Below are positions 6,776-15,147 of a DNA stretch of 19,212 nucleotides, one piece after another. Made by a program: the position numbers and the translations under genes. Each line of letters starts with the position of its first letter. Position 1 is the first letter of the stretch. The notes beneath the pieces were generated by a model. The model saw only the letters and a program-made list of their open reading frames with translations. It did not search any database and was not told the origin of the DNA. Source of the stretch: an uncultured Desulfovibrio sp. (lineage in GTDB: Bacteria > Desulfobacterota > Desulfovibrionia > Desulfovibrionales > Desulfovibrionaceae); NCBI GenBank assembly GCA_947177085.1, contig CAMWTD010000012.1, positions 1 through 19,212 on the forward strand, written 5' to 3'.

Positions 6776-6832
6776 GTCGCAGTTCCATGTCCGCCGAGCG
6801 CGGGCGATTTTTCCGCAAAAGGACTGGCCTCA

Positions 6833-8071
6833 ATGGATGAACTGATTCTCCAGGACCCCGAACTCGCCAACGCCATCATCCTCGAATCCGACCGCCAGAT
6901 GGGCAAGCTTGAGCTCATCGCCTCGGAAAATTTCGTGTCCGCGGCCGTGCGCGAGGCCCAGGGGAGCGTGCTCACCCACAAGTATGCCGAGGGTTATCCC
7001 GGCAAGCGCTATTACGGCGGCTGCGAGTATGTGGACATGGTGGAGGAGATGGCCCGCGAGCGCGCGCGGCGGCTCTTCAACTGCGCCCACGCCAACGTGC
7101 AGCCCCATTCCGGATCGCAGGCCAACATGGCGGTGTATTTCGCCTGCCTCAAGCCCGGGGACACCATCCTCGGCATGAACCTCTCGCACGGGGGGCACCT
7201 CACCCACGGCAGCCCGGTGAATTTTTCCGGCAAGCTCTTCAACGTGGTCTCCTACGGCGTGCGCAGGGATACGGGCCGCATCGACTATGACGAGGTGGCG
7301 GCCCTTGCGCGGGAGCACCGTCCGGCCATGATCGTGGCCGGGGCCAGCGCCTACCCCCGCTTTATCGACTTTGCGCGCTTCCGTGCCATCGCCGACGAGG
7401 TGGGGGCCCTGCTCATGGTGGACATGGCCCATATCGCGGGCCTCGTGGCGGCCGGGCTGCATGAAAGCCCCATCCCTTACGCCCATGTGACCACCACCAC
7501 CACGCACAAGACCCTGCGCGGCCCCCGCGGGGGCATGATCCTCGCGGACGAGGCCAATGCCAAGCGCATCGACAGCCAGATCTTCCCGGGGATGCAGGGG
7601 GGCCCGCTCATGCACGTCATCGCGGGCAAGGCGGCGGCCTTTGGCGAGGCGCTGCGTCCGGCCTTCACCCGCTACGCCAGGCGCGTGGTGGAGAACGCGG
7701 CGGCGCTGGCCGACGGGCTCAAGTCCGCGGGCTTTGACCTTGTTTCCGGCGGCACGGACAATCACCTCCTGCTGGTGGATCTCACCGCGCGCGACGTCAC
7801 CGGCAAGGAGGCGGAAAGCGCGCTGGACGCGGCCGGCATCACGGTCAACAAGAACACCATCCCCTTTGAGACGCGCTCGCCCTTCGTGACATCGGGCATC
7901 CGCCTCGGCACGGCGGCCCTGACCACGCGCGGCCTCGCCCGCGAGGACATGGCCACCGTGGCGGCCTTCATCGCCGAGAGCGTCGAGAAGCGCAACGACG
8001 CCAAGGCGCTTGCCGCCATCCGCGGCCGGGTGGAAGAATTCGCCCGCCAGTTCCCGCTGTTTTCGTGGTAG
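6833..8071 (+). CDS. glyA: Serine hydroxymethyltransferase
   Basis: This PLP enzyme interconverts serine and glycine and makes 5,10-methylene-tetrahydrofolate, the main one-carbon source for thymidylate and purines. The protein has 412 residues, normal for the family. Visible motifs are ELIASENF (27-34), YAEGYPGKRYYGG (51-63), NVQPHSGSQAN (88-98), DMAHIAGLVAAGLH (197-210) and TTTTTHKTLRGPRGG (220-234), where K226 forms the PLP Schiff base. The start at 6833 is preceded by AAAAGGA (6817-6823); a longer frame back to 6722 is GC-rich filler. The dCMP deaminase gene follows 23 bp later, linking methylene-folate to thymidylate supply. I saw no glycine riboswitch signature in the 120-bp leader. Confidence 0.97.
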   Translation: MDELILQDPELANAIILESDRQMGKLELIASENFVSAAVREAQGSVLTHKYAEGYPGKRYYGGCEYVDMVEEMARERARRLFNCAHANVQPHSGSQANMAVYFACLKPGDTILGMNLSHGGHLTHGSPVNFSGKLFNVVSYGVRRDTGRIDYDEVAALAREHRPAMIVAGASAYPRFIDFARFRAIADEVGALLMVDMAHIAGLVAAGLHESPIPYAHVTTTTTHKTLRGPRGGMILADEANAKRIDSQIFPGMQGGPLMHVIAGKAAAFGEALRPAFTRYARRVVENAAALADGLKSAGFDLVSGGTDNHLLLVDLTARDVTGKEAESALDAAGITVNKNTIPFETRSPFVTSGIRLGTAALTTRGLAREDMATVAAFIAESVEKRNDAKALAAIRGRVEEFARQFPLFSW

Positions 8072-8094
8072 ACGCGCCCTTTTGCGAGTGCGGC

Positions 8095-8592
8095 ATGGAA
8101 CGACTGCCCTGGCCTGACTATTTCATGAGCATCACGAGGCTCGTGAGCCTGCGCTCCACCTGCACCAGGCGGCGGGTGGGGGCCGTCGCCGTCAAGGACA
8201 AGCGCATCCTCGCCACGGGCTACAACGGCCCCCCGGCCGGCACGCCGCACTGCCTTGAAGTGGGCTGCCTGAGGCAGCAGCTCGGCATCCCCTCGGGACA
8301 GCGGCACGAGATCTGCCGGGGCCTCCATGCCGAGCAGAATGTCATCATCCAGGCCGCCGTGCACGGCATCAGCATCGCGGGGGCCGCGCTCTACTGCACC
8401 ACGCAGCCCTGCGTGCTGTGTGCCAAGATGCTCATCAACTGCGGCATCCGCGAGATCTTCTACGCCGAACCCTACCCCGACGAGCTCGCGGCGACCATGC
8501 TCCGTGAGGCCGGCGTCCCCATGGAGCGGCTCGACGTGGACTGGCTCCCCCAGGAGGGGCCGGGCTCACCGTCGGCCTGCCCCGCGCACTGA
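8095..8592 (+). CDS. dCMP deaminase (ComEB-like cytidine/deoxycytidylate deaminase)
   Basis: This 165-residue protein probably deaminates dCMP to dUMP for dTMP synthesis. The zinc deaminase site is complete: HAE at 78-80 (ligand H78, catalytic E80) and PCVLC at 105-109 (ligands C106, C109). The N-terminus has the dCMP deaminase pattern WPDYFMSITRLVSLRSTC, RRRVGAV, and ATGYNGPPAGTPHC. The start at 8095 fits the family; an upstream GTG at 8065 would overlap glyA and add ten unrelated residues. The last residues (153-165) are Pro/Ser/Ala-rich and unconserved-looking. It sits between glyA and ribD, and ribD itself carries a related deaminase domain. A general cytidylate/ComEB name is equally valid; substrate assignment is from similarity only. 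Confidence 0.88.
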   Translation: MERLPWPDYFMSITRLVSLRSTCTRRRVGAVAVKDKRILATGYNGPPAGTPHCLEVGCLRQQLGIPSGQRHEICRGLHAEQNVIIQAAVHGISIAGAALYCTTQPCVLCAKMLINCGIREIFYAEPYPDELAATMLREAGVPMERLDVDWLPQEGPGSPSACPAH

Positions 8593-8612
8593 ATACACCG
8601 GACGCGCCGCAG

Positions 8613-9767
8613 ATGAATGCCGTGAACGCCGAGAAGGAACGGGAATTCGCCCCCTTCATGCGCGAGGCCATTGCGCTCGCCAGACGCGGGCGCTGGCGCA
8701 CCGCGCCCAATCCCATGGTGGGGGCCGTGCTCGTGCGCGAGGGGGAAATCGTGGCGCGCGGCTGGCATCACGGCGCGGGCCTGCCCCATGCCGAGGTGGA
8801 ATGCCTCAAGGACGCGGCGGAAAGGGGAGTGGACCCGGCGTCGTGCACCCTGGTGGTGACGCTGGAGCCCTGCTGCCATCACGGCAAGACGCCGCCATGC
8901 ACCGACGCCATCCGCGCCGCGGGCATCCGCCGGGTGGTCTACGGGTTTCGCGACCCCAATCCCGTGGCCGGCGGCGGCGCGGCCCTGCTGGCCGACGCCG
9001 GTGTGGAAGTCATCGGGCCGGTGCTTGAGGACGAGTGTCGCGACCTTGTGGCCGATTTTCTCGTCTGGCAGACGACCGACCGGCCCTATGTGCTGCTCAA
9101 GCTGGCCGCCACGCTGGACGGGCGCATCGCCACGCGCAACGGCATTTCGCAGTGGATCAGCGGGCCCGAATCCCGCCGGAAGGTCCACGGCCTGCGCGCG
9201 GGCGTGGGCCGGGCCGGCGGGGCCGTGCTCGTGGGCGGGGGAACCTTCAGGGCGGACGACCCGCAACTTACCGCCCGGGACGTGCCCGGCGAGGATGCGC
9301 CTCTGCGCCAGCCTCTCGCCTGCGTCATCACTTCGCGGCTCCCCGCGCCCGACGGCGCGCGCCTCGTGCGGGAGCGGCCGAAGGAAACGGTGTTCTTTGT
9401 TACGCCCGCGGAGGCCCTGCGCAAGATTGGCGTGCGGGTGTTCGCGCTCGGGGCCTCGCCGGGGGGCGTGCCGCATTTTTCGACCATGCTTCGCATCCTC
9501 CGGCAGGAGCTGGGCTGCCTCTATGCGCTGTGCGAGGGGGGGGGCTATCTCGCCCTTGGCTTGCTCGAGGCCGGATTCGTGGACGAGTTCCACCTCCATG
9601 TCGCGCCGCTCATCCTGGGCGATGCCGAGGCGCGGCCACTCTTTGCCGGCAGGATGCCGCTGGACCTTGAGGAAGGTCTGCGGCTGCGCCTCTGCGGGCT
9701 TGAGCGCTGCGGCGAGGACGCGCACCTGCTTCTCCGGCCGCGGCTAGACTGCGGGGGGGGCAACTGA
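8613..9767 (+). CDS. ribD: Bifunctional riboflavin deaminase-reductase RibD
   Basis: RibD carries out two steps on the pyrimidine precursor of riboflavin: deamination, then NADPH-dependent reduction of the ribose. The protein has 384 residues. The N-terminal deaminase domain shows APNPMVGAV (31-39), HAE (59-61) and TLEPCCHHGKTPPC (83-96), giving zinc ligands H59, C87 and C96. The C-terminal reductase domain starts near 159 with LLKLAATLDGRIA (161-173), SQWISGPESRR (179-189) and VGGGTFRADDPQLT (207-220). The start at 8613 is 20 bp after the deaminase gene and has no strong Shine-Dalgarno sequence. An in-frame ATG at 8658 is possible but would trim the conserved region. The stop overlaps ribE as TGATG. 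Confidence 0.96.
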   Translation: MNAVNAEKEREFAPFMREAIALARRGRWRTAPNPMVGAVLVREGEIVARGWHHGAGLPHAEVECLKDAAERGVDPASCTLVVTLEPCCHHGKTPPCTDAIRAAGIRRVVYGFRDPNPVAGGGAALLADAGVEVIGPVLEDECRDLVADFLVWQTTDRPYVLLKLAATLDGRIATRNGISQWISGPESRRKVHGLRAGVGRAGGAVLVGGGTFRADDPQLTARDVPGEDAPLRQPLACVITSRLPAPDGARLVRERPKETVFFVTPAEALRKIGVRVFALGASPGGVPHFSTMLRILRQELGCLYALCEGGGYLALGLLEAGFVDEFHLHVAPLILGDAEARPLFAGRMPLDLEEGLRLRLCGLERCGEDAHLLLRPRLDCGGGN

Positions 9768-10438
9768 TGTTCACGGGCATCATCCAGTGCGAGGGCGACG
9801 TGGTTTCCGTGCGCCGCGAGGGCACGGAACGACGCTTCCGCATCCGCCCGCATGAGCCCTTCGACGGCCTCACGGACGGGGAATCCATCGCGGTGAGCGG
9901 CGTCTGCCTCTCTGTGGAAGCGCATGAGCAGGACTGCTTCACCGCCTATGCCTCGGGCGAGACCGTGGCCCGCACCACCCTGGGGGAGCTTGCCCCGGGC
10001 GGCCGCGTGAACCTCGAGCGGGCGCTGGCCCTGGGCGAGCGCCTGGGCGGCCATATCGTCAGCGGGCATGTGGATTGCGTTGCCGTGGTGAAGGGCGTCG
10101 AGCGCCGGGGGGAATCCCTGTGCTGCCGGCTCGATTTTCCAGCGGCCTACGGGCGCGAGGTCATCCCGAAAGGCTCGGTGGCGCTGGACGGCATCAGCCT
10201 CACCATCAATGCCTGCGGCGCGAATTTTCTCGAGGTCAACGTCATTCCGGACACGCGGCGGCGCACCACCATGCGCGCCTGGCGTCCTGGCAGCCGCGTG
10301 AACATGGAGACCGACCTTGTGGGCAAGTATGTGGCGCACATGCTCGGGCCCTGGTCCCGGCGGGAAGGGGCGGCCGCGCCCCCGGCCCGGGGGGGCGGCC
10401 TCAGCCTTGCGAGCCTGCGCGAGGCCGGATTCCTGTAA
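9767..10438 (+). CDS. ribE: Riboflavin synthase (alpha subunit)
   Basis: This enzyme dismutates two lumazine molecules into riboflavin plus the RibH substrate. The protein has 223 residues and shows the tandem lumazine-binding repeats: repeat 1 with MFTGII (1-6), GVCLSV (45-50) and GHIVSGHVD (95-103), and repeat 2 with KGSVALDGISLTIN (135-148) and NVIPDTRRRTTM (158-169). The usual PHT in repeat 2 is PDT here (D162). The C-terminus GLSLASLREAGFL fits the family. Its start overlaps the ribD stop (TGATG), so translation is coupled. In the relatives I recall, ribBA follows; here the next gene is ribH. Confidence 0.95.
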   Translation: MFTGIIQCEGDVVSVRREGTERRFRIRPHEPFDGLTDGESIAVSGVCLSVEAHEQDCFTAYASGETVARTTLGELAPGGRVNLERALALGERLGGHIVSGHVDCVAVVKGVERRGESLCCRLDFPAAYGREVIPKGSVALDGISLTINACGANFLEVNVIPDTRRRTTMRAWRPGSRVNMETDLVGKYVAHMLGPWSRREGAAAPPARGGGLSLASLREAGFL

Positions 10439-10471
10439 GCCGGGCACTGCCGGAAAAGCATGAGGGAAAGC

Positions 10472-10493
10472 GGGCCGCTGCCACACGCGGCCC
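10472..10493 (+). promoter_or_regulatory. Hairpin in the ribH leader
   Basis: GGGCCGC-tgccacac-GCGGCCC is a perfect seven-pair stem with an eight-base loop in the 68-bp ribE-ribH spacer. It ends four bases before the ribH Shine-Dalgarno GGGAG (10497-10501), so it could influence ribH translation or mark a processed junction. It does not resemble the multi-stem FMN riboswitch. Confidence 0.4.
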
Positions 10494-10506
10494 CACGGGA
10501 GCACGC

Positions 10507-10977
10507 ATGAACGACATCACCACCATTGCCGGGCAACTGAATGCCCAGGGCCTCAAGATCGCCATCGTGGCCTCGCGCTTCAATGATTTTATCGTGGACC
10601 GCCTGGTGGCGGGGGCGGTGGACTATCTCACGCGCCACGGCCTCGACCCCGCGACGCTCACCCTCGTGCGCGTGCCCGGGGCCTTCGAGCTGCCGCTCGT
10701 CTGCCGCAAGCTCGTCACTGCGCACAGGTTCGACGGCCTCGTGGCGCTCGGCGCGGTCATCCGCGGGGCCACGCCTCATTTTGACTATGTGTGCGCCGAG
10801 GCCACCAAGGGCCTCGCGCATACCATGCTCGAGTCGGGCACGCCCATCGGCTTCGGGCTGCTCACTTGCGACACCATCGAGCAGGCCATCGAGCGCGCGG
10901 GCTCCAAGGCGGGCAACAAGGGCGTGGAGGCCGCCGCCGCCATGCTGGAGACCGTCCGCGTTTTGGAGCAGTTGTAG
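10507..10977 (+). CDS. ribH: 6,7-dimethyl-8-ribityllumazine synthase
   Basis: RibH condenses the RibD-derived pyrimidine with 3,4-dihydroxy-2-butanone 4-phosphate to make the lumazine substrate of RibE. The protein has 156 residues, normal for the family. Motifs visible are ASRFND (22-27), VPGAFELP (56-63), LGAVIRGATPHFDYV (81-95) with catalytic H91, and GFGLLTCDTIEQAIERAG...AGNKG (115-139). The start at 10507 is preceded by GGGAG at a five-base spacing; a longer frame reaching into ribE is discarded. The protein would be expected to form a hollow 60-mer or a pentamer. nusB starts three bases after its stop, a common ribH-nusB pairing. Confidence 0.97.
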   Translation: MNDITTIAGQLNAQGLKIAIVASRFNDFIVDRLVAGAVDYLTRHGLDPATLTLVRVPGAFELPLVCRKLVTAHRFDGLVALGAVIRGATPHFDYVCAEATKGLAHTMLESGTPIGFGLLTCDTIEQAIERAGSKAGNKGVEAAAAMLETVRVLEQL

Positions 10978-10980
10978 GGC

Positions 10981-11466
10981 ATGGCCGGAGGCAGGAAACC
11001 CACCCGCCGCAGCGCCCGGGAGCTGGCCTTCCAGGTGCTCTACGGCCTGTGTTTTTCGCCCGCGCCGGACCGGGCGGCGCTCTGGCGGCAGTTCGTGCTT
11101 TCGCCGCACAATGCGGGCATGAGCGAGGCCGATCTCGAGCGCGAGCCCTCGGGCTTCGCGTGGGAGCTCGTGGACGGCGTCTGGAGCCACACGCCGGAGC
11201 TGGACGAGGCCATAGGCCGCTATTCGCGCAACTGGCGCGTGGACAGGCTCGGCCGCATCGAGCTCACCATCCTGCGCCTTGCGCTGTTTGAACTTTTCTG
11301 GCGCGACGCCGTGCCGCCCAAGGCGGCCATCAACGAGGCCCTGGAGCTGGCGCGCGAGTTCGGCGATGAGAAGGCGCGGGCCTTTCTCAACGGCATTCTT
11401 GACGCGGCCGCACGCGGGGCCGCGGCCCGGGAGGGGGCCGCCGCTCCCGACCCTGATCCTGAGTAG
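10981..11466 (+). CDS. nusB: Transcription antitermination factor NusB
   Basis: NusB binds boxA RNA with ribosomal protein uS10 and supports antitermination on rRNA operons. The protein has 161 residues, slightly longer than the usual 130-150. Motifs are TRRSARELAFQVLYGL (8-23), NWRVDRLGRIELTILRLALFEL (84-105), VPPKAAINEALELAREFG (111-128) and FLNGILDAA (135-143). After the conserved core there is an Ala/Pro/Asp tail (145-161). An apparent insertion lies around residues 25-58, where other NusB proteins have a shorter loop. It starts three bases after the ribH stop and ends 14 bases before leuS, so it is in the same transcription unit. Confidence 0.93.
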   Translation: MAGGRKPTRRSARELAFQVLYGLCFSPAPDRAALWRQFVLSPHNAGMSEADLEREPSGFAWELVDGVWSHTPELDEAIGRYSRNWRVDRLGRIELTILRLALFELFWRDAVPPKAAINEALELAREFGDEKARAFLNGILDAAARGAAAREGAAAPDPDPE

Positions 11467-11480
11467 TAAACGGGAGCACC

Positions 11481-13997
11481 ATGACGCAAGAACGCTATCA
11501 TCCGCAGGAACTGGAAGAAAAGTGGCAGGCCCGCTGGCAGGCGGAAAACGCCTTTGCCTGCGCGCACGGCGGCGATAAGCCCAAGTGCTATGTGCTCGAG
11601 ATGCTGCCGTACCCCTCGGGCAAGATCCACATGGGCCATGTGCGCAACTATTCCATCGGCGACGTGGTCGCGCGCATGCGCCGCATGCAGGGCTTCAACG
11701 TGCTGCATCCCATGGGCTGGGACGCCTTCGGCCTGCCCGCGGAAAACGCGGCCATCAAGCACCATGTGCCCCCCGCCGCCTGGACCTACGGCAATATCGC
11801 CGAGATGCGCGCCCAGCTCAAGCGCATGGGCTTTTCCTATGACTGGTCGCGCGAGATAGCCACCTGCCGGCCGGAATATTACCGCTGGGAGCAGCTCTTC
11901 TTCCTGAAGATGCTGGAAAAGGGCCTCGCCTACCGTAAGAAGGCCCCGCAGAACTGGTGTCCCTCCTGCCATACCGTGCTCGCCAACGAGCAGGTGGAGG
12001 AGGGCCGCTGCTGGCGCTGCGACAGTGTGGTGGAGCAGAAGGAGCTCACCCAGTGGTTCCTCGGCATCACGGCCTACGCCGACGAGCTTCTCGCCGACCT
12101 CGACCGCCTCGACGGCGGCTGGCCCGACCGCGTGCTCACCATGCAGCGCAACTGGATCGGCCGCTCCGAGGGCGCGCGCATCCGCTTCGGCCTCGAGCGG
12201 GACTATGACGGCACGGACCATGTGGAGGTGTTCACCACCAGGCCCGACACGCTCTATGGCGTCACCTTCATGACCCTCGCCCCAGAGCATCCGCTGGTGG
12301 AGAAGCTCATCGAGGGCAAGCCCCAGGCGCAGGAAGTGCGCGCCTTCGTGGAGCGCATCCGCAACATGGACCGCCTTGAGCGCCAGTCCGACACGCTGGA
12401 GAAGGAGGGCATCTTCACCGGGGCCTACGCCCTGCATCCGCTCACGGGCGAGCGCGTGCCCATCTGGCTCGGCAACTTCGTGCTCGCGGGCTACGGCACG
12501 GGCGCGGTCATGGGCGTGCCCGCGGGCGACCAGCGCGATTTCGAGTTTGCCCGCAAATACAGTCTTCCCATCCGCGTGGTGGTGGAGCCCAAGGGCGAGC
12601 ATCTCGATCCCGCAACCATGCGGGAGGCCTATACCGGCCCGGGCGTCATGGTCAATTCCGGCCCCTTTGACGGCATGGACAACGAGGCCGGCAAGAAGGC
12701 CGTGGTGGCCGCCCTCGAGGCCGAGGGCAAGGGCGGCTCCGCCATCCAGTTCCGCCTCAGGGACTGGAACATCTCCCGCCAGCGCTACTGGGGCGCGCCC
12801 ATCCCGGTGGTCTATTGCGAGCGCTGCGGCATGGTTCCGGAAAAGGAGGAGAACCTGCCCGTCATCCTGCCGCTGGATGTCAAGGTGCGCGACGACGGCC
12901 GCTCGCCGCTGCCCGAGACGCCGTCCTTCGTGGACTGCGCCTGCCCGCGTTGCGGCGGCCCGGCCCGCCGCGAGACGGACACGCTCGACACCTTTGTGGA
13001 GTCCTCGTGGTATTTCTCGCGCTACACCTCCGCGCGGGACGCCGAGGCCGCCTTCGACCCGGCCTCGCTCGGGTACTGGATGCCCGTGGACATCTATATC
13101 GGCGGCGTCGAGCACGCCATCCTGCACCTGCTCTACGCCCGCTTCTTCACCAAGGCCCTGCGCGACCTGGGCTTCTACCCGGCCGACCTTTCGGAGCCGT
13201 TCTCACGCCTGCTCACCCAGGGCATGGTGCTCAAGGACGGCAGCAAGATGTCCAAGTCCAAGGGCAATGTGGTGGACCCCTCGGAGATGATCGACAAATA
13301 CGGCGCGGACACCGTGCGCCTGTTCTGCCTCTTCGCCGCGCCGCCGGAACGCGACTTTGAATGGACCGACGCCGGCATAGAGGGCTCCTCGCGCTTTCTT
13401 GCGCGCATCTGGCGGCTCTTCATGGAGGAGCGCGACCGCCTTGTGCCCATCCGCGCCTGCGGCGCGACGGCCGAGGACGCCGCCACGGGGGCGGCGCGCG
13501 ACCTGCGCCGCAAGGAGCACGAAACCGTCAAGAAGGTCACGGCCGACATGGCCGTGGGCCGCTTCCAGTATAATACGGCCATCGCGGCCATCATGGAGCT
13601 GGTCAACGCCCTCTATCTCGCCCGCGAAAAACTGGGAAAGACGGAGCCGGAGCGGCGCGTGTTTTCCTCGGTCATGGCCACGGTGCTGACCCTGCTTTCC
13701 CCTGTGGCCCCGCATATCTGCGCCGAGCTCTGGGAGCGCCTCGGGCACAAGGAGGACGTGGGCGCGGAGCCGTGGCCCGTGTGGGACGAGGCCGCGCTCG
13801 CGCGCGACACCGTGACCATCGCGCTGCAGGTCAACGGCAAGCTGCGCGGCACGCTCGAGGCCCCGGCCGACGCCGACAAGGCGGCGCTGGAGGCGGCGGC
13901 CCTGGCCGACCCCGCGGCGCAGCGGCATCTTGCGGGCCTCACGGTGCGCAAGGTGGTGGTCGTGCCCGGCAAGCTCGTCAACATCGTGGCGTCGTAG
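11481..13997 (+). CDS. leuS: Leucyl-tRNA synthetase
   Basis: LeuRS charges tRNA-Leu and edits mischarged tRNA. The protein has 838 residues, the bacterial length. The class I signatures are present: PYPSGKIHMGH (43-53) and KMSKS (589-593). The editing domain motif TTRPDT is at 252-257. Two zinc-type cysteine clusters are intact: C160/C163 with C177/C180, and C446/C449 with C488/C491. The anticodon-binding C-terminal part includes RFQYNTAIAAIMEL and the end LVNIVAS. The ribosome binding site GGGAG lies four bases before the ATG. It is 14 bp from nusB and eight bp from holA, so it is probably inside a longer operon. I saw no leucine T-box upstream, as expected outside Gram-positives. Confidence 0.98.
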   Translation: MTQERYHPQELEEKWQARWQAENAFACAHGGDKPKCYVLEMLPYPSGKIHMGHVRNYSIGDVVARMRRMQGFNVLHPMGWDAFGLPAENAAIKHHVPPAAWTYGNIAEMRAQLKRMGFSYDWSREIATCRPEYYRWEQLFFLKMLEKGLAYRKKAPQNWCPSCHTVLANEQVEEGRCWRCDSVVEQKELTQWFLGITAYADELLADLDRLDGGWPDRVLTMQRNWIGRSEGARIRFGLERDYDGTDHVEVFTTRPDTLYGVTFMTLAPEHPLVEKLIEGKPQAQEVRAFVERIRNMDRLERQSDTLEKEGIFTGAYALHPLTGERVPIWLGNFVLAGYGTGAVMGVPAGDQRDFEFARKYSLPIRVVVEPKGEHLDPATMREAYTGPGVMVNSGPFDGMDNEAGKKAVVAALEAEGKGGSAIQFRLRDWNISRQRYWGAPIPVVYCERCGMVPEKEENLPVILPLDVKVRDDGRSPLPETPSFVDCACPRCGGPARRETDTLDTFVESSWYFSRYTSARDAEAAFDPASLGYWMPVDIYIGGVEHAILHLLYARFFTKALRDLGFYPADLSEPFSRLLTQGMVLKDGSKMSKSKGNVVDPSEMIDKYGADTVRLFCLFAAPPERDFEWTDAGIEGSSRFLARIWRLFMEERDRLVPIRACGATAEDAATGAARDLRRKEHETVKKVTADMAVGRFQYNTAIAAIMELVNALYLAREKLGKTEPERRVFSSVMATVLTLLSPVAPHICAELWERLGHKEDVGAEPWPVWDEAALARDTVTIALQVNGKLRGTLEAPADADKAALEAAALADPAAQRHLAGLTVRKVVVVPGKLVNIVAS

Positions 13998-14004
13998 GCC
14001 TTTG

Positions 14005-15036
14005 ATGGCAGGCCCCGCGCCCATGCCCGTCCGGGGGCCGGCCAAGGCGGCTCCCCCCGCCACGGGCGGGGAAAAGCCCGGCTTCAGCTTCCTCGTCTGC
14101 CCTGACGGCCACATGCTCAGGGCCGCCCTCGACGAGGCGCTCGCCGCGTGCCCGCCGGAGCGCGGCGAGTGGGAGCGCCACGTCTTTTGGGGCGACGAGG
14201 AACCGCCGCCGCGCTTCTGGGAGCTCCTGAGCCTCGAAGAGCTTTTCGGCGCATCGCGCGCGGTGGTGGTGCGCCAGGCCCAGCTTTGGCCGGCGGCAAC
14301 GTGGAAAAAACTCTCCCGGGCCATTGCCCGGCCATCGGCGCGCGCGTGGCCCTTCTTCTGCCTCGAAGGCGAGTGGGAGAAGCGCCGTCCCAAGATTCCC
14401 GCGCACATCACCCGCCTGCGCTGCTTCGCCTTTGCAGACGAGCGCGGCTGGGTCTGGCGCGGCGAGGGCCTTGGCGAGCGCGACGTGCCCCGCCATGTGC
14501 GGGAGCGGGCCCGGGCGCTCGGCCTCGATTTCGAGCCGGACGCGCTGGAACAGTTCTGCGCCTCCGTTCCCCCCGACGGCCTTGCCATTGAAAACGAACT
14601 TGCCAAGCTCGCGCTCATGGCCGGCGACGCGCCCGTGACCTCCGCCATGACCGCCGTCGGCGGCTGGACGCCGGAATGCAATGTTTTTGCCTGCATCCGG
14701 CGCATGGAAAATGGCGACCTTGCTGGCGTGTGGCGCGAGCTTTCGCGCAGCGAGGACAGCGACCGGCTGCTCTTTTCCCTGCTGGCGCTCCTGGCGCGCG
14801 AGTGGCGTCTGCTCTGGCAGGCGGCCGCGGGCGAGGAACCCCGCCTGCATCCATCGGACGCTTCCTTCAAGCGCGCCCTTGCGCAGCGCCTCGGCGCGCC
14901 CGGGCTGGCGCAGGGTTTCGCCGCGCTGGCCGATGCCGAGTGGCAGGTCAAGAGCGGCCGCCGCACGCCCGCGCAGGCGCTGGAAAGTCTCGCCGTCCAG
15001 ATCACGGCCCTCTGCGCGCCGCCGCGTCGGACATAA
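14005..15036 (+). CDS. holA: DNA polymerase III delta subunit (HolA-like)
   Basis: This 343-residue protein is probably the delta subunit of the clamp loader, which opens the beta sliding clamp. Sequence support is moderate, since HolA diverges quickly. What I see is an N-terminal domain with FSFLVCPDGHML near 28-39, a region WELLSLEELFGASRAVVVRQA typical of the delta N-terminal domain, the small-domain motif ENELAKLAL (196-204), and a helical C-terminal domain with SLLALLAREWRLLW. The position after leuS agrees with my memory of Desulfovibrio and of E. coli, where holA lies near leuS. The start at 14005 is eight bp after leuS; an alternative ATG at 14023 would remove six residues. Ribosome binding is weak for both. 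A terminator-like hairpin follows. Confidence 0.8.
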   Translation: MAGPAPMPVRGPAKAAPPATGGEKPGFSFLVCPDGHMLRAALDEALAACPPERGEWERHVFWGDEEPPPRFWELLSLEELFGASRAVVVRQAQLWPAATWKKLSRAIARPSARAWPFFCLEGEWEKRRPKIPAHITRLRCFAFADERGWVWRGEGLGERDVPRHVRERARALGLDFEPDALEQFCASVPPDGLAIENELAKLALMAGDAPVTSAMTAVGGWTPECNVFACIRRMENGDLAGVWRELSRSEDSDRLLFSLLALLAREWRLLWQAAAGEEPRLHPSDASFKRALAQRLGAPGLAQGFAALADAEWQVKSGRRTPAQALESLAVQITALCAPPRRT

Positions 15037-15047
15037 TCAGGCCCCGT

Positions 15048-15075
15048 GCCGGCTTTCCACCCCGGCTTTGCTTTT
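15048..15075 (+). terminator. Possible intrinsic terminator after holA
   Basis: GCCGG (15048-15052) pairs with CCGGC (15062-15066) across a nine-base loop, followed by TTTGCTTTT (15067-15075). The five-pair stem is short but all GC, and the tail is T-rich. It sits 11 bases after the holA stop and could end the ribD-to-holA transcript before radC. Confidence 0.4.
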
Positions 15076-15147
15076 GGACGGAAGTGCGGTAGACAGCTCT
15101 TCTTCCCCTGAAAGCGCCCTTGTCAAAAGTCCAGGACTGCTTACTCT

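Noticed and set aside
13569..13574. Perfect TATAAT inside leuS
   Set aside because: It encodes the conserved RFQYNTA segment and no -35-like hexamer lies 16-18 bases upstream.
15120..15147. TTGTCA and TACTCT as a promoter for radC
   Set aside because: The -10 match is poor and the predicted start would fall after the radC ATG, so it could not express the chosen start.
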